A stretch of 64,000 bases of DNA from Calonectria ilicicola (taxonomy: Eukaryota; Ascomycota; Sordariomycetes; Hypocreales; Nectriaceae): contig CP085834.1 of the NCBI GenBank assembly GCA_020809705.1, forward strand, positions 2,790,001 to 2,854,000, in the 5' to 3' direction. Positions 11,229 to 21,787 of this stretch are shown piece by piece; position 1 is the stretch's first letter; each line of letters begins with the position of its first letter. The notes beneath the pieces are model-generated. The model made no database searches. It was not told the origin of the DNA and worked only from the letters and a program-made list of their open reading frames with translations. The position numbers and the translations under genes were made by a program.

Positions 11229-12522
11229 GATGAGCAGATATGAAATTTGTTCACGTACTTCGTATTACGAAAGTGAAACCTGATCTGTTGGATTTTTCCA
11301 TGATGAGGAAGGATGGTGTTTGTAGGTTATATATCCAACTTTTTTCTTGCATGGTGGGCTCCATCTTGGTCGCCAAGGCTTTTTTTACCAGACAGAGTGA
11401 CACATTCAAACTGCAATACTTGACTCCATCATGAGAAAGGGAAAGGCCCAAACCAAACTTAAACAATACTGGAGTAGGCGATGTGTCGATGCGACCTCTT
11501 TAGGACCTCAAAAGGCCAAAGCAATAGGATGCAGCGCGTGCCAATTTGCTTGGCGTCTCAAATCCCGCCATCTTGTGTAAAGAGTAAGACATCTAACTGC
11601 CTAATTCGCAAAGGCCTCAAGAATCTGAAAAAATCTAAAAATAAAATATTTGATCTCTAAAATCAGAAACTAATCAAACCGAGCTGATTGGTCCAGATGA
11701 ACTTTGACGTGGGAGCGAGAAACCGACCTGCAACAACTCCAGTTTGGGAATATGGTATCCCTTGTCAGGTTGCATTTGATTGGGAATTCCCCGCTCCTAA
11801 TGCTTTTTCTTCAAGGTTCCTGTTTCGAAATGGGGCTTGGAGGAACATACGTGACCTATTCTTGTGCTCTGGTCGGTCACGCGACCCAAATGGCCGACCT
11901 GACCGAACCAGGCGACCGTGCAGGCAAAGCGACGCAGCGGCTACTTGCACCTTGGCGTTTCGGACTGGATGACAGCTCCCAGTGCATTTCCTTTCATATT
12001 TTGAACATGAATGCTTTTTTTTTTTTGTTTTTGGGCTAACTAAAATTGTCAGGTGATCGATCACCTTTGATCGATAATTCTTAGAGACAACAAAATATCA
12101 CTCAATGTTGAAGAGGGCATGGTTAGAGATCCACACGGAGATCGTGCCTTTGTAGATGCAAACACAGCGATACCTTTGCTCCGCAAATATATGGACAATG
12201 TTTATTGATTTCTTGTTTTTAATTAGTGATTGATGTCAACAGTACAGGCCATCCAGGTTAATCAGCCTAGGACATTCTCCTATCCGATAAACTAATTAGT
12301 TTTGGCGGTCGAGTTAAAATACCTTTCCAGCACCTACGACTGCATTACCCCCCTAAAGTGTCATAATTAGCTCATTCAAGAGCCTTAACCAGCACGGCGC
12401 TAGTGATGGTGTCTTTTGTAATACCCGAGGTTATCTTAAATGCTTGAAGATAGCAATAGCGCAACTAGGCCAGTATTGCATTTCAATTATCGGCTAGAGA
12501 ACATAACGATAAACATGACCAT
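11229..12522. other. Intergenic, no gene recognised
   Basis: About 1.3 kb with no supportable gene. It contains poly-T runs and a perfect 14-bp palindrome at 12052-12065. Confidence 0.5.
12052..12065. repeat. Perfect 14-bp palindrome
   Basis: GGTGATCGATCACC is its own reverse complement, followed closely by a second TTGATCGAT half. It could be a dimeric-factor binding site or chance; nothing links it to a gene. Confidence 0.4.
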
Positions 12523-13741
12523 CTATTCCATCAATATGGTCGCCTTAATGCATTTTTTGTTCCTCACAGCATCCAACGCTTCAGCAAATTGTTCAAGGCT
12601 GAAGGTTTTGTCAACAATCCCGTCAACCTTGATCCTACCGCTCTCAATGTAATCAATGCTAGTGCCGAGGCAATACATTTGAGAGAAGGACCTGTAACAG
12701 CATTAGCAATATATAAAACTCTCATGTAAATGTCCGAAAACCTACCCCAAAATGGTGATTTCCTCACTAAATATTTTAGATGGTGAAACACTGACTAGGG
12801 CGTCCTTCTTGTACACGCCATAGTACATTAGCTTACCCTTTTTAGCTACAAAGTCGAGAGCCCTTTCAGCTACTTGCGCGGACCCGGAAGCTTCAACAAC
12901 TACATCAAACCCATAGGGATGCTTCTCTTTGAGTTCTTGCCATTGAGGATCAGGGTTATTGCGGTTCAGCTCAACATACTCATCTCCGCAGTCCAACTTC
13001 TTTGCAAGATCCATCTTGGGACCTGCGTTGGATGCCACAACGACATGCTGACCACCGTTTTGTCGTAGAAGCTGGGCAAGGCACAGACCAGTCGGACCGG
13101 ATCCTATGAGCAGTATCTTGGAGCCAACTGTCGGTTGTATTTGTTCCAAGCCATGAATAGCGCACGATGCTGCCTCAAATAAGCTTGCATCGATCCAGGA
13201 TAGCTTATTAAAGTGAAACAACTTATGGGCCGGAAACACGCAATATTCAGCGAATCCACCATCGACTGGAATCTGAAGTGTGAGCTCTCAATACACTATT
13301 CTTAGGGGAGAAACTGACGATGAACACCGTGTCCTAAAAAGTTCTCACAGTGTAGCAGCTCGCCGCGGCGACAGTGGTGACAGTAGCCACATAATTCCGA
13401 GTTGTCAGCCGTGACCTTGTCGCCTAATTGGAATCCTTTGGCATCTGATCCAAGTTTCACAACAATTCCACTGGTCTCGTGACCTGTGATGACGGGCATA
13501 CGCGAAGCAAAATCGCCATCATGAATGTGGAGATCGGTACCACAAACGCCACAGGACTTGACTAAACAGAGATAAGTCAGATTGAATTGTCGTCCTTTTT
13601 CAGGGATTACTATTCATCACCTTTGATAAGAATCTCATGAGGTTTTGGCTCGGGGACTGGGACAGTTGCAAGCGAGAAGTCTCTCAGCTTGTTGTACCTA
13701 ATCGCCTTCATCGTCTTCGGGATCTCGCCAGTGACCAACAT
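12523..13741 (-). CDS. Zinc-dependent MDR alcohol/polyol dehydrogenase
   Basis: Oxidises an alcohol, most likely a sugar alcohol, with NAD(P). Exons: 13741-13621, 13561-13319, 13265-12746, 12691-12523, giving 350 residues, the usual size. Catalytic-zinc residues are Cys47 (CGVCGTD), His68 and Glu69 (GHE). Structural-zinc cysteines are 98, 101, 104 and 112. The Rossmann loop reads GSGPTGL. The segment around the structural zinc and the following G-G-F-A-E-Y resembles D-arabinitol/sorbitol/threonine dehydrogenase-type members. Intron 2 was placed GTCAGT to CCAG because this restores the family's V-x-x-D-G-G-F-A-E. The start at 13741 has AAA before ATG; ATG at 13711 is an equally usable second start. 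It is divergent from a sugar porter, which fits a polyol-use pair. The substrate is not determined. Confidence 0.9.
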
Positions 13742-14323
13742 TTTGAAGAATAGTTCAAAAAATTTGCTGAGGAGAGAGTATCCAAAAAATCCTTTGCTAT
13801 CTTTTTTTTTCGATTCGGATAATGTCGAGTTGCAAGGGTCTACAACGAAGCATACTTCAAAAATGATCCTTTAATAGCTAGACAAGACCTTCTAATAATA
13901 GCTAGGACTTAGATGGCAAGCGATGGATAAATATTTCCAGTGGCAAGTAATCCCGAATCCCTCGTAACGAGCCCGATAACCCCCACCATTTGCTTATTCC
14001 CCCACCTTTGGCCCTCGTCAAGAGGGAAAATTGATCTGTTTGGATATTTCGATCAAACGATACCACCCTTGGCGTTTCGGTTAATTACCCACGATACGAA
14101 CCCGAAAATGCGTGCATCGTGCCAAAGATGTCGTGGGGAATCCGCTCTTCTCCACACCAGAGAATCCGGGGTACGTAAATTTATTGTGGAGTCCGCTATG
14201 GGGTGATATTCTGATCAGGGTAATTACGACCTCTAATTATAGACATAAAAGGTGCTCGTCGAGCCCTCATTTAAGTATCAAGAGTAAATCATTCTGAATT
14301 AAATTTGTACACTCATTGCCATC
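13742..14323. promoter_or_regulatory. Divergent promoter region of dehydrogenase and sugar porter
   Basis: The 582 bp between two start codons facing away from each other must carry both promoters and could co-regulate the pair. No specific factor site is claimed. Confidence 0.45.
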
Positions 14324-16113
14324 ATGAAATCTTGGCTAGGTAGGGGCAGAAGCCTCCAAGCCGGTGTCACCATCTGCTGCCTGGACGCTTTTATTCTATT
14401 CGGATATGAACAAGGCGTTTTTGGCCCCATCCTAGAAAATCAAAATTGGCAGAATCAATTCAATAATCCCAATGACACCGAGACTGGAATCATTGTGTCT
14501 TGTTACAATCTGGGATGTCTTGTGGGGTGTTTGTGTGAGTTCAAGCCGGTCCGCCTCTTCTGTACCAAATCTGACTGTGAGTCGAGTCAACTTTCTCATC
14601 GGTGAAGGGCTCGGTCGTCGAAAGATAATTTGGCTTGCGATGGTCTGGGTCTTTGTTGGAACAGCACTCCAATCTTCCGCAATGAGTGTTGCCCATCTAG
14701 TTGTCGGACGCATCATCACTGGCATTGGAACAGGTTTATAAACATCTACCGTCCCCACGTGCGTAACTCTCAGCTATAATAGCTCCGAATCCTAACAAAT
14801 CTGAAATAGTTACCAGTCTGAACTTTGTTCTGCTACGTCCCGAGGCCGATTTGTCAGCGCCGAAGTTTTGTTTGTTGGCGTGAGTTAAAAATATCGACAT
14901 GATATAGCGCCGACCGGACTAACTTGACATCAAATAATTAGATTGGGATTGCTGTTGCATATTGGTTCAACTACGGCATGAGCCATGTCGGCGGGTCGGT
15001 GGCCTGGCGTCTTCCGATTGCCGCGCAAGGCATATTTGCCATTGGTGTCGTAATTCTTGTCTTCGCTCTTCCCGAGTCACCAAGATGGCTTATGTCGCAC
15101 GGGCGAGAACAAGAAGCAATCGAGGTGCTCTGTGCTATTTACGACAAAGACCCAACAGATGAGACTATTGTTGCAGAAACGAGAGCCATAAACAATGCGC
15201 TCGAGGTCGAGTCAGAAACCAAGAGGACATTCTTCTCCGTCTTCCGCAACGATCGCCTCAAAACTAGATATCGAGTCTTCTTGGCATGGTTGATGCAGTT
15301 AATGAATCAGATTTCCGGCATCAACTTGATTGTCTACTACATCCCTTCTGTTCTTGTCAACAGAGTTCGCTTGGAGCAGGGCCTCAGCCGGATTATTGCC
15401 GGACCCATCCGGATGATGTTTATGATTGGGAGTCTGTTGCCTGCATTTGCTTTGGACAGAATGGGACGACGCAAGACGATGATGTGGGGCTGTGCTGGCT
15501 TAGGGCTCTGCATGACTATGATATCAGCTTTGCTTTCGCAAGCGGATGAGTCGTCAAGGGGAGGCAGGTTTGCGGCGGGATCGGTCGGATTCTTTTTCCT
15601 CTACATGCTTATATACGGCGCAACGTCAGTAACTCCGTCAGCTGCTTAACATATGCTAACTAACCTTTGCAGTGTCAACTGTGTTCCGTGGGTTTACGCC
15701 CCAGAACTCCTGCCTCGTACGCAGGGGACGGCCATCGGAATCAGCTCAAATTGGCTGTGGAACTTTACAGTCGCCATGGTTACTCCTGTCATCTTGAATC
15801 GGCTTGAGTGGAAGGCATACATCATATTTGCAGCCACCAGCACCATCTTTATTCCTCTCGTTTACTTTCTATACCGTAAGTATTTCCAACTTTTCATATC
15901 CCAAATCACAGACTGAAACTTGAGCAAATTACAGCCGAGACAAGCAACCTTGCACTTGAAGAAATTGATAATATCTTAATCAGTGGAGGTAACTATGTTG
16001 CGGTTGGGCGGAAAATGGCAAACCAAAGAAAGCAAGGTAGACGCAATACCCACCCTCAGCTGCAAGAAAAGTTGAAGAGCGACCCGGTTGTCGAGGCCAT
16101 CGAGAGGCCGTAG
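14324..16113 (+). pseudogene. MFS sugar transporter interrupted by one in-frame stop
   Basis: Sugar porter family (12 membrane helices, proton symport expected). Exons 14324-14534, 14587-14758, 14810-14879, 14942-15624, 15673-15875, 15935-16113 join in phase to 506 codons including the final stop, the normal family length. Visible motifs are GRR after helix 2, PESPRWL at the end of helix 6, the QISGIN segment of helix 7, PWVYAPE in helix 10 and the L-A-L-E-E-I-D close. Codon 122 is TAA (14739-14741), where relatives have a polar residue before T-S-T-V-P. No splice choice I tried removes it while keeping frame. A single base change from GAA would explain it, so it may be a recent null allele or a sequence error. 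All other features are intact. Confidence 0.85.
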
Positions 16114-16517
16114 CACAAGTTACAGAGCACAAAGTTTGCGCATTTGATGCTTTACCTACCTTAAGGCCGAGTGTAAATAGATGCAAAAAGACCCTTTACC
16201 TCTTCCGAGATGAAATCATCACCTACTGCAGAGTTCACTGGGTGAATTAAGTTGGTCGAGCAAAATATGAGTATATTTTGCGAATCCCATACAGAACTCA
16301 GCAATAAGTATGGGTAGGGTTTATTGCCCAGCCAGCGCCCCAACACTCATCGTGCCTCATATCAACTCCCACCAAACGATACATTGCAATAAGCAAAGGC
16401 CATCTAAACACACCTGTTCTGCTCTACAAAGTGTCATGGCTCATTATGTCGTAATTCGTTAGAAACCCTTGTGTTGAGGGTGTCATTGAGCTGTGGTACA
16501 TTTGCGCTCTCGGCCGA
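16114..16517. other. Short intergenic region between converging genes
   Basis: 404 bp separating the 3' ends of the sugar porter and HET genes. Nothing is recognised in it. Confidence 0.5.
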
Positions 16518-18419
16518 TCAGCAGAGGATAAAGTGCTCCACAGGCGGATTGTCCTTGAGATGCTCTCCTTTCATTATTCCATGCACATAGGCCTCTCCGA
16601 TTAGTTCATAATATCCAAGGCCTGCGCTCCTCAGGATAAAGGGACTGTCGCCGCCATGGAGGGTGCATATGACGTCCCCAACGAGTAATGTGTCCTGCCC
16701 AAGTCCATAATATCCCGTCTTGGATATGAACATGCGTCTGCGGGCTGACTCGAGTTGCATGATATGTACATAAGGCTCACTAGTTATTTTTCTCCATTCG
16801 GGATCTCCCTCAGTGATTCCGGCAAATGCTTCAAACGATATCTTCATGCGCAACGACGCAGAGGGGCGAGACTTTTGCATCACGTTGAACTGTGCATCGC
16901 AATCTGCAATCGGTGTCCTCCAGAGCGCTTCATACCTCTCCTCCTCGGATGAGTAGGCCGTCTTTTGTCGCTTACCAAAGGCACGAAGAGATTTCGCAAA
17001 CTCAAGTGCTGGGCTATCGTCATGGAAATGTACCTCTGAGTATGGATCCCATGTTTGCTCCATGATTGTCGCAACAGTATCAACTCTGTATCCAGATAAG
17101 CCCAACAGCCTGTTTCCAAACTCGTCTGTTTCAAATCTCGGATACGAAAGCGAATTCAGACCTGAAGCATGGAATTTGCCGATATGGCGAGGGCCAAAGG
17201 TGGAGGGAATCAACACTGACCAGTCAGGAACCCAAGAGGGCATGGCCTTGACATTTTTGGACCCAGAGATGACGTATAAAATATCAAGATTGCTGGAATG
17301 GGTCAGTATCGCCTCCGCCACTTCAATAAACACTCTTCTACAGCTCTTCTCATAGTCGGAGCGGATTCCGAGGGTCACCGAGTCCGAGGAAAAGCCCAGG
17401 ACGGCAAAAATCCTATCACGTGGGTCGGTGGCCTCATATGCCCACGAACCCAGGTTTGTGGTCACCTCCATCAGCAAAGTCTGGAGGGGCAGCCTTTTTG
17501 CATCTGTCACGAGCTGCAACGTGCGCCGCGCGATGAAGTTTGTGCCTCCCAAGGTCTGCCAAATTGGATTATGGACGCCAGCGCCGTCGTGTTGAGATAC
17601 CTCATTCAACAGTGCGACAATTGCCCGGGAGCCAGCCCATAGAGTTCTCTTTGCGATGGAAGTATTTCCACAGTACACCATCGCATTTTCGTTAGCAGCG
17701 GCTTCTTGCAGGGTCCAAACGCGGCGAAACCATGAGCGCTGGAAGAGCTTTTGAATCGACTGAAGCCTAAAACTCGGGACCTTGTCTGGGAACCACTTGG
17801 TCAAGAGAGCATTAAGTGAATCCCTATCCATAAATTCCTCACCACTATTCTTATGAGTGTTGGCACAACCAATTACTGGCTGACTAAGATGATGCAATTC
17901 AAGCGCCTCGGTTCCAATTTGCCTCAATACTTCAAGGGCATCATCTGATCCATCTTCAGCTGGCCCAAGCCAGACAAGAACTTCGGTCGCTCGCTTGTAG
18001 ATGTCGGCCATAATTTGGACCTGCTGGCTTTTCTCTGCTTCATCTTCCTGATTGATGCATATTGCATCGACCCAGATCCGAAGAGCTAAGTGACGTTGCT
18101 CAAAGTGTTGAAGGGCCAGTGACAGGTTCTCGGTTATTTGAACACGCTTGTTGTTCAGATACATGGGGACTGTTCTCTCAGGGTCACCCCAGGTGTACGA
18201 GAGGGCCGTGTATGGTTCTGTGAGGGACCTGTCGAGCAAAGTGGTTCTAGTATGGCAGCTAACATATTCCCTTCCGGTCTGATGTCTAGATTCTTTCGGA
18301 AAGAGTTCCGCGATGCGGATTTCTTGCTTTTCCTTGTCCAACTCTTGGTATACTTGGCTAGGTTGGGAGGCCTCAGGAAGCGAGAATGGCTGTAAAACGC
18401 CACTAGTGATGGTAACCAT
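16518..18419 (-). CDS. Heterokaryon incompatibility (HET) domain protein
   Basis: Single-exon, 633 residues. The HET domain begins at about residue 70 with YTALSYTWGD, followed by I-W-V-D-A-I-C-I-N-Q and V-L-V-W-L-G-P, the diagnostic blocks of the family, and runs to about 260. The C-terminal block GYYGLGQDTLLVGD followed by G-G-D-S-P-F-I-L-R and E-A-Y-V-H-G-I-M is common in long HET proteins and looks complete. HET domains trigger cell death in non-self recognition, and many paralogues have no known partner. The start is the ATG at 18419; the frame continues upstream only through a TTG. There is no NACHT or repeat domain. Confidence 0.92.
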   Translation of the reverse strand: MVTITSGVLQPFSLPEASQPSQVYQELDKEKQEIRIAELFPKESRHQTGREYVSCHTRTTLLDRSLTEPYTALSYTWGDPERTVPMYLNNKRVQITENLSLALQHFEQRHLALRIWVDAICINQEDEAEKSQQVQIMADIYKRATEVLVWLGPAEDGSDDALEVLRQIGTEALELHHLSQPVIGCANTHKNSGEEFMDRDSLNALLTKWFPDKVPSFRLQSIQKLFQRSWFRRVWTLQEAAANENAMVYCGNTSIAKRTLWAGSRAIVALLNEVSQHDGAGVHNPIWQTLGGTNFIARRTLQLVTDAKRLPLQTLLMEVTTNLGSWAYEATDPRDRIFAVLGFSSDSVTLGIRSDYEKSCRRVFIEVAEAILTHSSNLDILYVISGSKNVKAMPSWVPDWSVLIPSTFGPRHIGKFHASGLNSLSYPRFETDEFGNRLLGLSGYRVDTVATIMEQTWDPYSEVHFHDDSPALEFAKSLRAFGKRQKTAYSSEEERYEALWRTPIADCDAQFNVMQKSRPSASLRMKISFEAFAGITEGDPEWRKITSEPYVHIMQLESARRRMFISKTGYYGLGQDTLLVGDVICTLHGGDSPFILRSAGLGYYELIGEAYVHGIMKGEHLKDNPPVEHFILC

Positions 18420-18853
18420 TCTGAATGTGTCTGTCTGAGGCAAAGAACCCCCCTCTCTTTTTTGGGGTTTTGTTTCGATTTATTACTGGCTCAGTGGCAG
18501 CAAGGCGAAATCTTGTACCGTAAATGGAGACATTTACATACGGATGTGAGCGACGGGACATAAGATAATGACATAGAGTGAGGGGAAAAGAAACAGGGCA
18601 GATAATGGAATGATGCGCTCGCTAGCACGACGGCGAAATCGCTCGTCCGATGGCGCAGTAGATGGTAGATGGGTTTCACGTCCGAGGCAGCGCGTCCTAG
18701 AAACGGGATTAATAAGTTACAATATATAATTGCAATTACTGCTGCACACGGGCGGGAGGACTCGAATGTATGAATGAAGGACAATGACATGCCTATATAG
18801 CTGCAGTTTAGACATGGATCATTCATAAATGAACAGTATGGAAACAGTGTAAA

Positions 18854-19090
18854 TCACGCAAGGGGCCTGCCTACCCTGGTCCGTACTAATAACGCGGTTC
18901 TCAACTCACGAAAAGCCAAAGGGATAAGTTTGTGATCGGGAAATAAAGCCACTTTTTCCAGGCCTTTCTCTCCTGAACCTGACGCGTTCGATAGAGGAAA
19001 GAGCGTGATGGGGTTGCCGATCCCAGCTCCAATGTTTGGATGATATTTGAAGACGAAGTCCACAACATGTGCTAGTTCCAAGAAGGCTAG
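18854..19090 (-). pseudogene. Unidentified gene fragment
   Basis: About 78 codons are open on the minus strand from just after an AG at 19091 to a stop at 18854. The composition looks coding (LAFLELAHVVDFVFKYHP near its start). No upstream exon with a start codon was found and no domain is certain. It may be the end of a decayed gene, possibly a regulator. I cannot name it. Confidence 0.25.
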
Positions 19091-19149
19091 CCTACCTTTG
19101 GTTACCTGCTCAGTGATTGGCTATACGCGACCTGAAGTCAAAACATTTG

Positions 19150-19222
19150 GGTCTGCCAAAAGTGGATTCGAACTCTCGACCTCTCTAGATTTAAGGGGTC
19201 GGATAATCGGTTAGTCCGGCTG
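19150..19222 (-). tRNA. Degenerate tRNA-like sequence (probable relic)
   Basis: On the minus strand, AGTTCGAATCC matches the T-loop/B-box, and upstream CGACC and GGTCG could pair as an anticodon stem, with CGGA/TCCG as a D-stem. The acceptor stem pairs poorly and the T-stem does not pair properly. I read it as a tRNA relic or tRNA-derived repeat, not a working tRNA. Confidence 0.3.
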
Positions 19223-19541
19223 CATCACCTGCTTCTTTCATTGACAAGAGTCACTCATGCTAGCGCTAAGCAGCCGTTATACATTCATCTCCATACATGA
19301 TTTTAGGTCCGACTTTTTTTTTATATTCTTTCTTTTTTAGTTTGGAGTAACTGTTCAATCTGCTAATTTTGATGATATATATGGTGGTTATTTGATCCTG
19401 TTCTATCTAGGAGCTAGCTTATTATTTGCTGTTTCCCAATAACATTTCCTCTTACCCTAAACCCTCATTCGGCCTTGAAACTGCTACTGGGTCGGGTGTG
19501 GTTTCGACCTCCCTCATTGTAACATGTACCAGAATGATGAA

Positions 19542-21292
19542 TCAAAATTTGGCCTTGATAGGCTCATCTCGTACAATGTACCTCTCACCAAGGTCCACGT
19601 TCTGCTGACGTAGTCGTCGACGGAGGATCTTCCCAGCTGCGCTCTTTGGGATTTCCTTGACAAATTCGATCTCGACCAATCGCTTTGGCCGCGATACTTT
19701 CTGATTAACAAATCGCAGAATTTCTCTCCCTGCTTCTTCCCAATTCGACTTCTCAACTTCTGCTTTCTTGACCACAAATGCCTTTGGTCTCTCTCCAGCG
19801 CGCTCATCGGGTATACCACACACGGCAGTGTCGTGGACGAATTGGTGACCAAGAAGAACATTTTCCAGCTCAGCGGGAGCGACAGCGATTCCTTTGACTT
19901 TAATCATCTCTTTAATGCGATCCGTGATTGAGAGAAGGCCATCCTCGTCAAAATAGCCAATGTCACCAGTGTGAAGAAACCCGTCTTTGTCGTATGTCGA
20001 AGCAGTGGCCTCTGGGTTGTTCAGATATCCCATGGTTATTTGGGGACCTCGAGCCCATACTTCTCCGCTCTGATGGATGCCACAATCCTTCCCAGTCTCT
20101 GGATCAACGATTCTTACTTCGGTTGATGCCACGACCGTCCCAACTCTATCGGCATATTTATACGCGTACAATGAAGGCGGATGAGCCGTAATACATGAAC
20201 AAGACTCTGTCATACCATAACCTTGTTTGAACCCAGTCCCAGGGAACCTCTTTTCAAGAAGGTCCAAAATCTCTCTAGAAAGTGGGGCCGCGCCAGATGA
20301 AAACCGTTTGACGTGTGATAAATCGTGTCTTGCGACAATATCCTCTTCTCGCGCTATGCGGATCAAGATTGGGGGTACCAGAAGAACCTCCTTGATCTTG
20401 TAGTCTGTGACGGTCTGCAACATCGAGTCCAATGTAAATTTTGGCAGGATGTAAACATGCGCATTCAACAAGATTGGGAGATGGAGCTGGTGGACGATGC
20501 CAGTGATGTGATAAAATGGGAGAGCGGCAAGAATTCTTTTATGGTCACTCGGTGTGAGCTGCTCAATTTGAAGGCACTGAGCTATGACGTTCGCATGGGA
20601 AATCATGACAGCTTTGGGCAGGCCAGTCGTACCGCTGCTAAAGCAGAGAAAGGCACACACATCTGCATTTGACTTTGACGGAGAAAATTGAAGACTCGGC
20701 ACTTGGCCTTTTTCGCCTCGGTCCTTGCCTTGCTGGATTAGCTGCGTCAAGGTTGTGTGTCCGGGCTTTTTGGGCTCGTCAATCACGACTACATTCGCTG
20801 CATCAATCCCACACTTTTCCACGGCGGCAAGGACGATAGGAAGTTTTCCGCTAGTAGTGAAGATGCATTTTGCGCTACTCGTCTTCAAACTGTAGGCAAG
20901 TTCGTCAACGTTATAATCTGGTGACACACCGCATGCTACAAGGCCGATACGGACTGCCGACAGAGTAACGACGGGGAACCAGATGGAATTGGGTGCATAC
21001 ACAGCGATGGTGTCGCCCCGCTTGAGTCCCCGGCTGTGAGAAAGGCCCGTTGACAAGTACGTCGTAGCGTTTTTTAGCTCCCGAAAGCTAACATGAGACT
21101 TGTCAGAAACGTCGGTGAAGCCCTGAATTTCATGGTCCCCGTATCGGCTGAAGCAAGAATACTTGGAGTCAAATAGATATGACCAGATTGACACCTCTTG
21201 AGGCACTGGAGGCGGTCAGGATAAACATATCCATGATTCGTGGGCATGGACCTCTTACCAACAATGTCTGGGTTCTGTGATTTGAAGATCAT
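19542..21292 (-). CDS. 4-coumarate-CoA-ligase-like acyl-CoA synthetase
   Basis: Activates a carboxylic acid as an acyl-adenylate and transfers it to CoA. Exons 21292-21259 and 21205-19542 give 565 residues. The 34-bp first exon supplies MIFKSQNPDIV, which matches the N-terminus of fungal 4CL-like proteins. Motifs are the AMP-binding loop SSGTTGLPKA at about 201, GYGMTES, the A8 region TGDIGYFDEDG and D-R-I-K-E-M-I-K-V-K-G, and the C-terminal lysine motif PKSAAGKILRR. It ends in KAKF; this is near but not equal to a canonical peroxisomal PTS1 (SKL-like), so a peroxisomal site is only possible. The substrate (aromatic or fatty acid) cannot be told. Confidence 0.93.
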
Positions 21293-21787
21293 GATGTTGA
21301 CGTAAATAATGCAATAAAAGAAGTGGCTAGAGGAAAGTTAGCCGGGAAATTTTGAAAGTAAGTTTGCTGATGGTCTTCCCAAGGTGATAGAATTGGAATG
21401 ATGAGGGTTGCCGAGGTACCTACCTCATGCAGGAGAAGCGCTACCGTGAGGGGTATGAGGGGTAGCGCCGAAACCTGCCTGCGTACCGTCTCCTCTCCAT
21501 TTTGTCTTAGTATAGCTTATATAATCCGCCGATCGTTGAATATACCTGCAAAATACATCTTTTTCGATCGGAAATATGCCTTCAGGATTAATCAACTATG
21601 AGCCAAGTAGCGGAGATGCCAGGGGGCTGAATCGCCAAAATCTAAAGGAGGAATGGGGCAAGCATAAACAATTTGGCAGTGGACATAAGGATGGCAATAG
21701 ATGAGTTGAATAAAATTATAGGACTATTGCTGTGCCAAATGTGATTAGACGCCACTGTAAACCAATACGCCACCAGCCCGCCAGCAA
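21293..21787. other. Intergenic, no gene recognised
   Basis: About 495 bp upstream of the ligase and downstream of the Hsp70-like gene, both on the minus strand. Likely promoter and 3' end sequence only. Confidence 0.5.

Larger units (their letters stand above)
18420..19541. other. Intergenic region with relic open frame and tRNA-like trace
   Basis: Contains the minus-strand open fragment at 18854-19090 and the tRNA-like sequence near 19150-19222. The rest holds low-complexity T-rich stretches around 19310-19340 and nothing else recognised. Confidence 0.45.
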
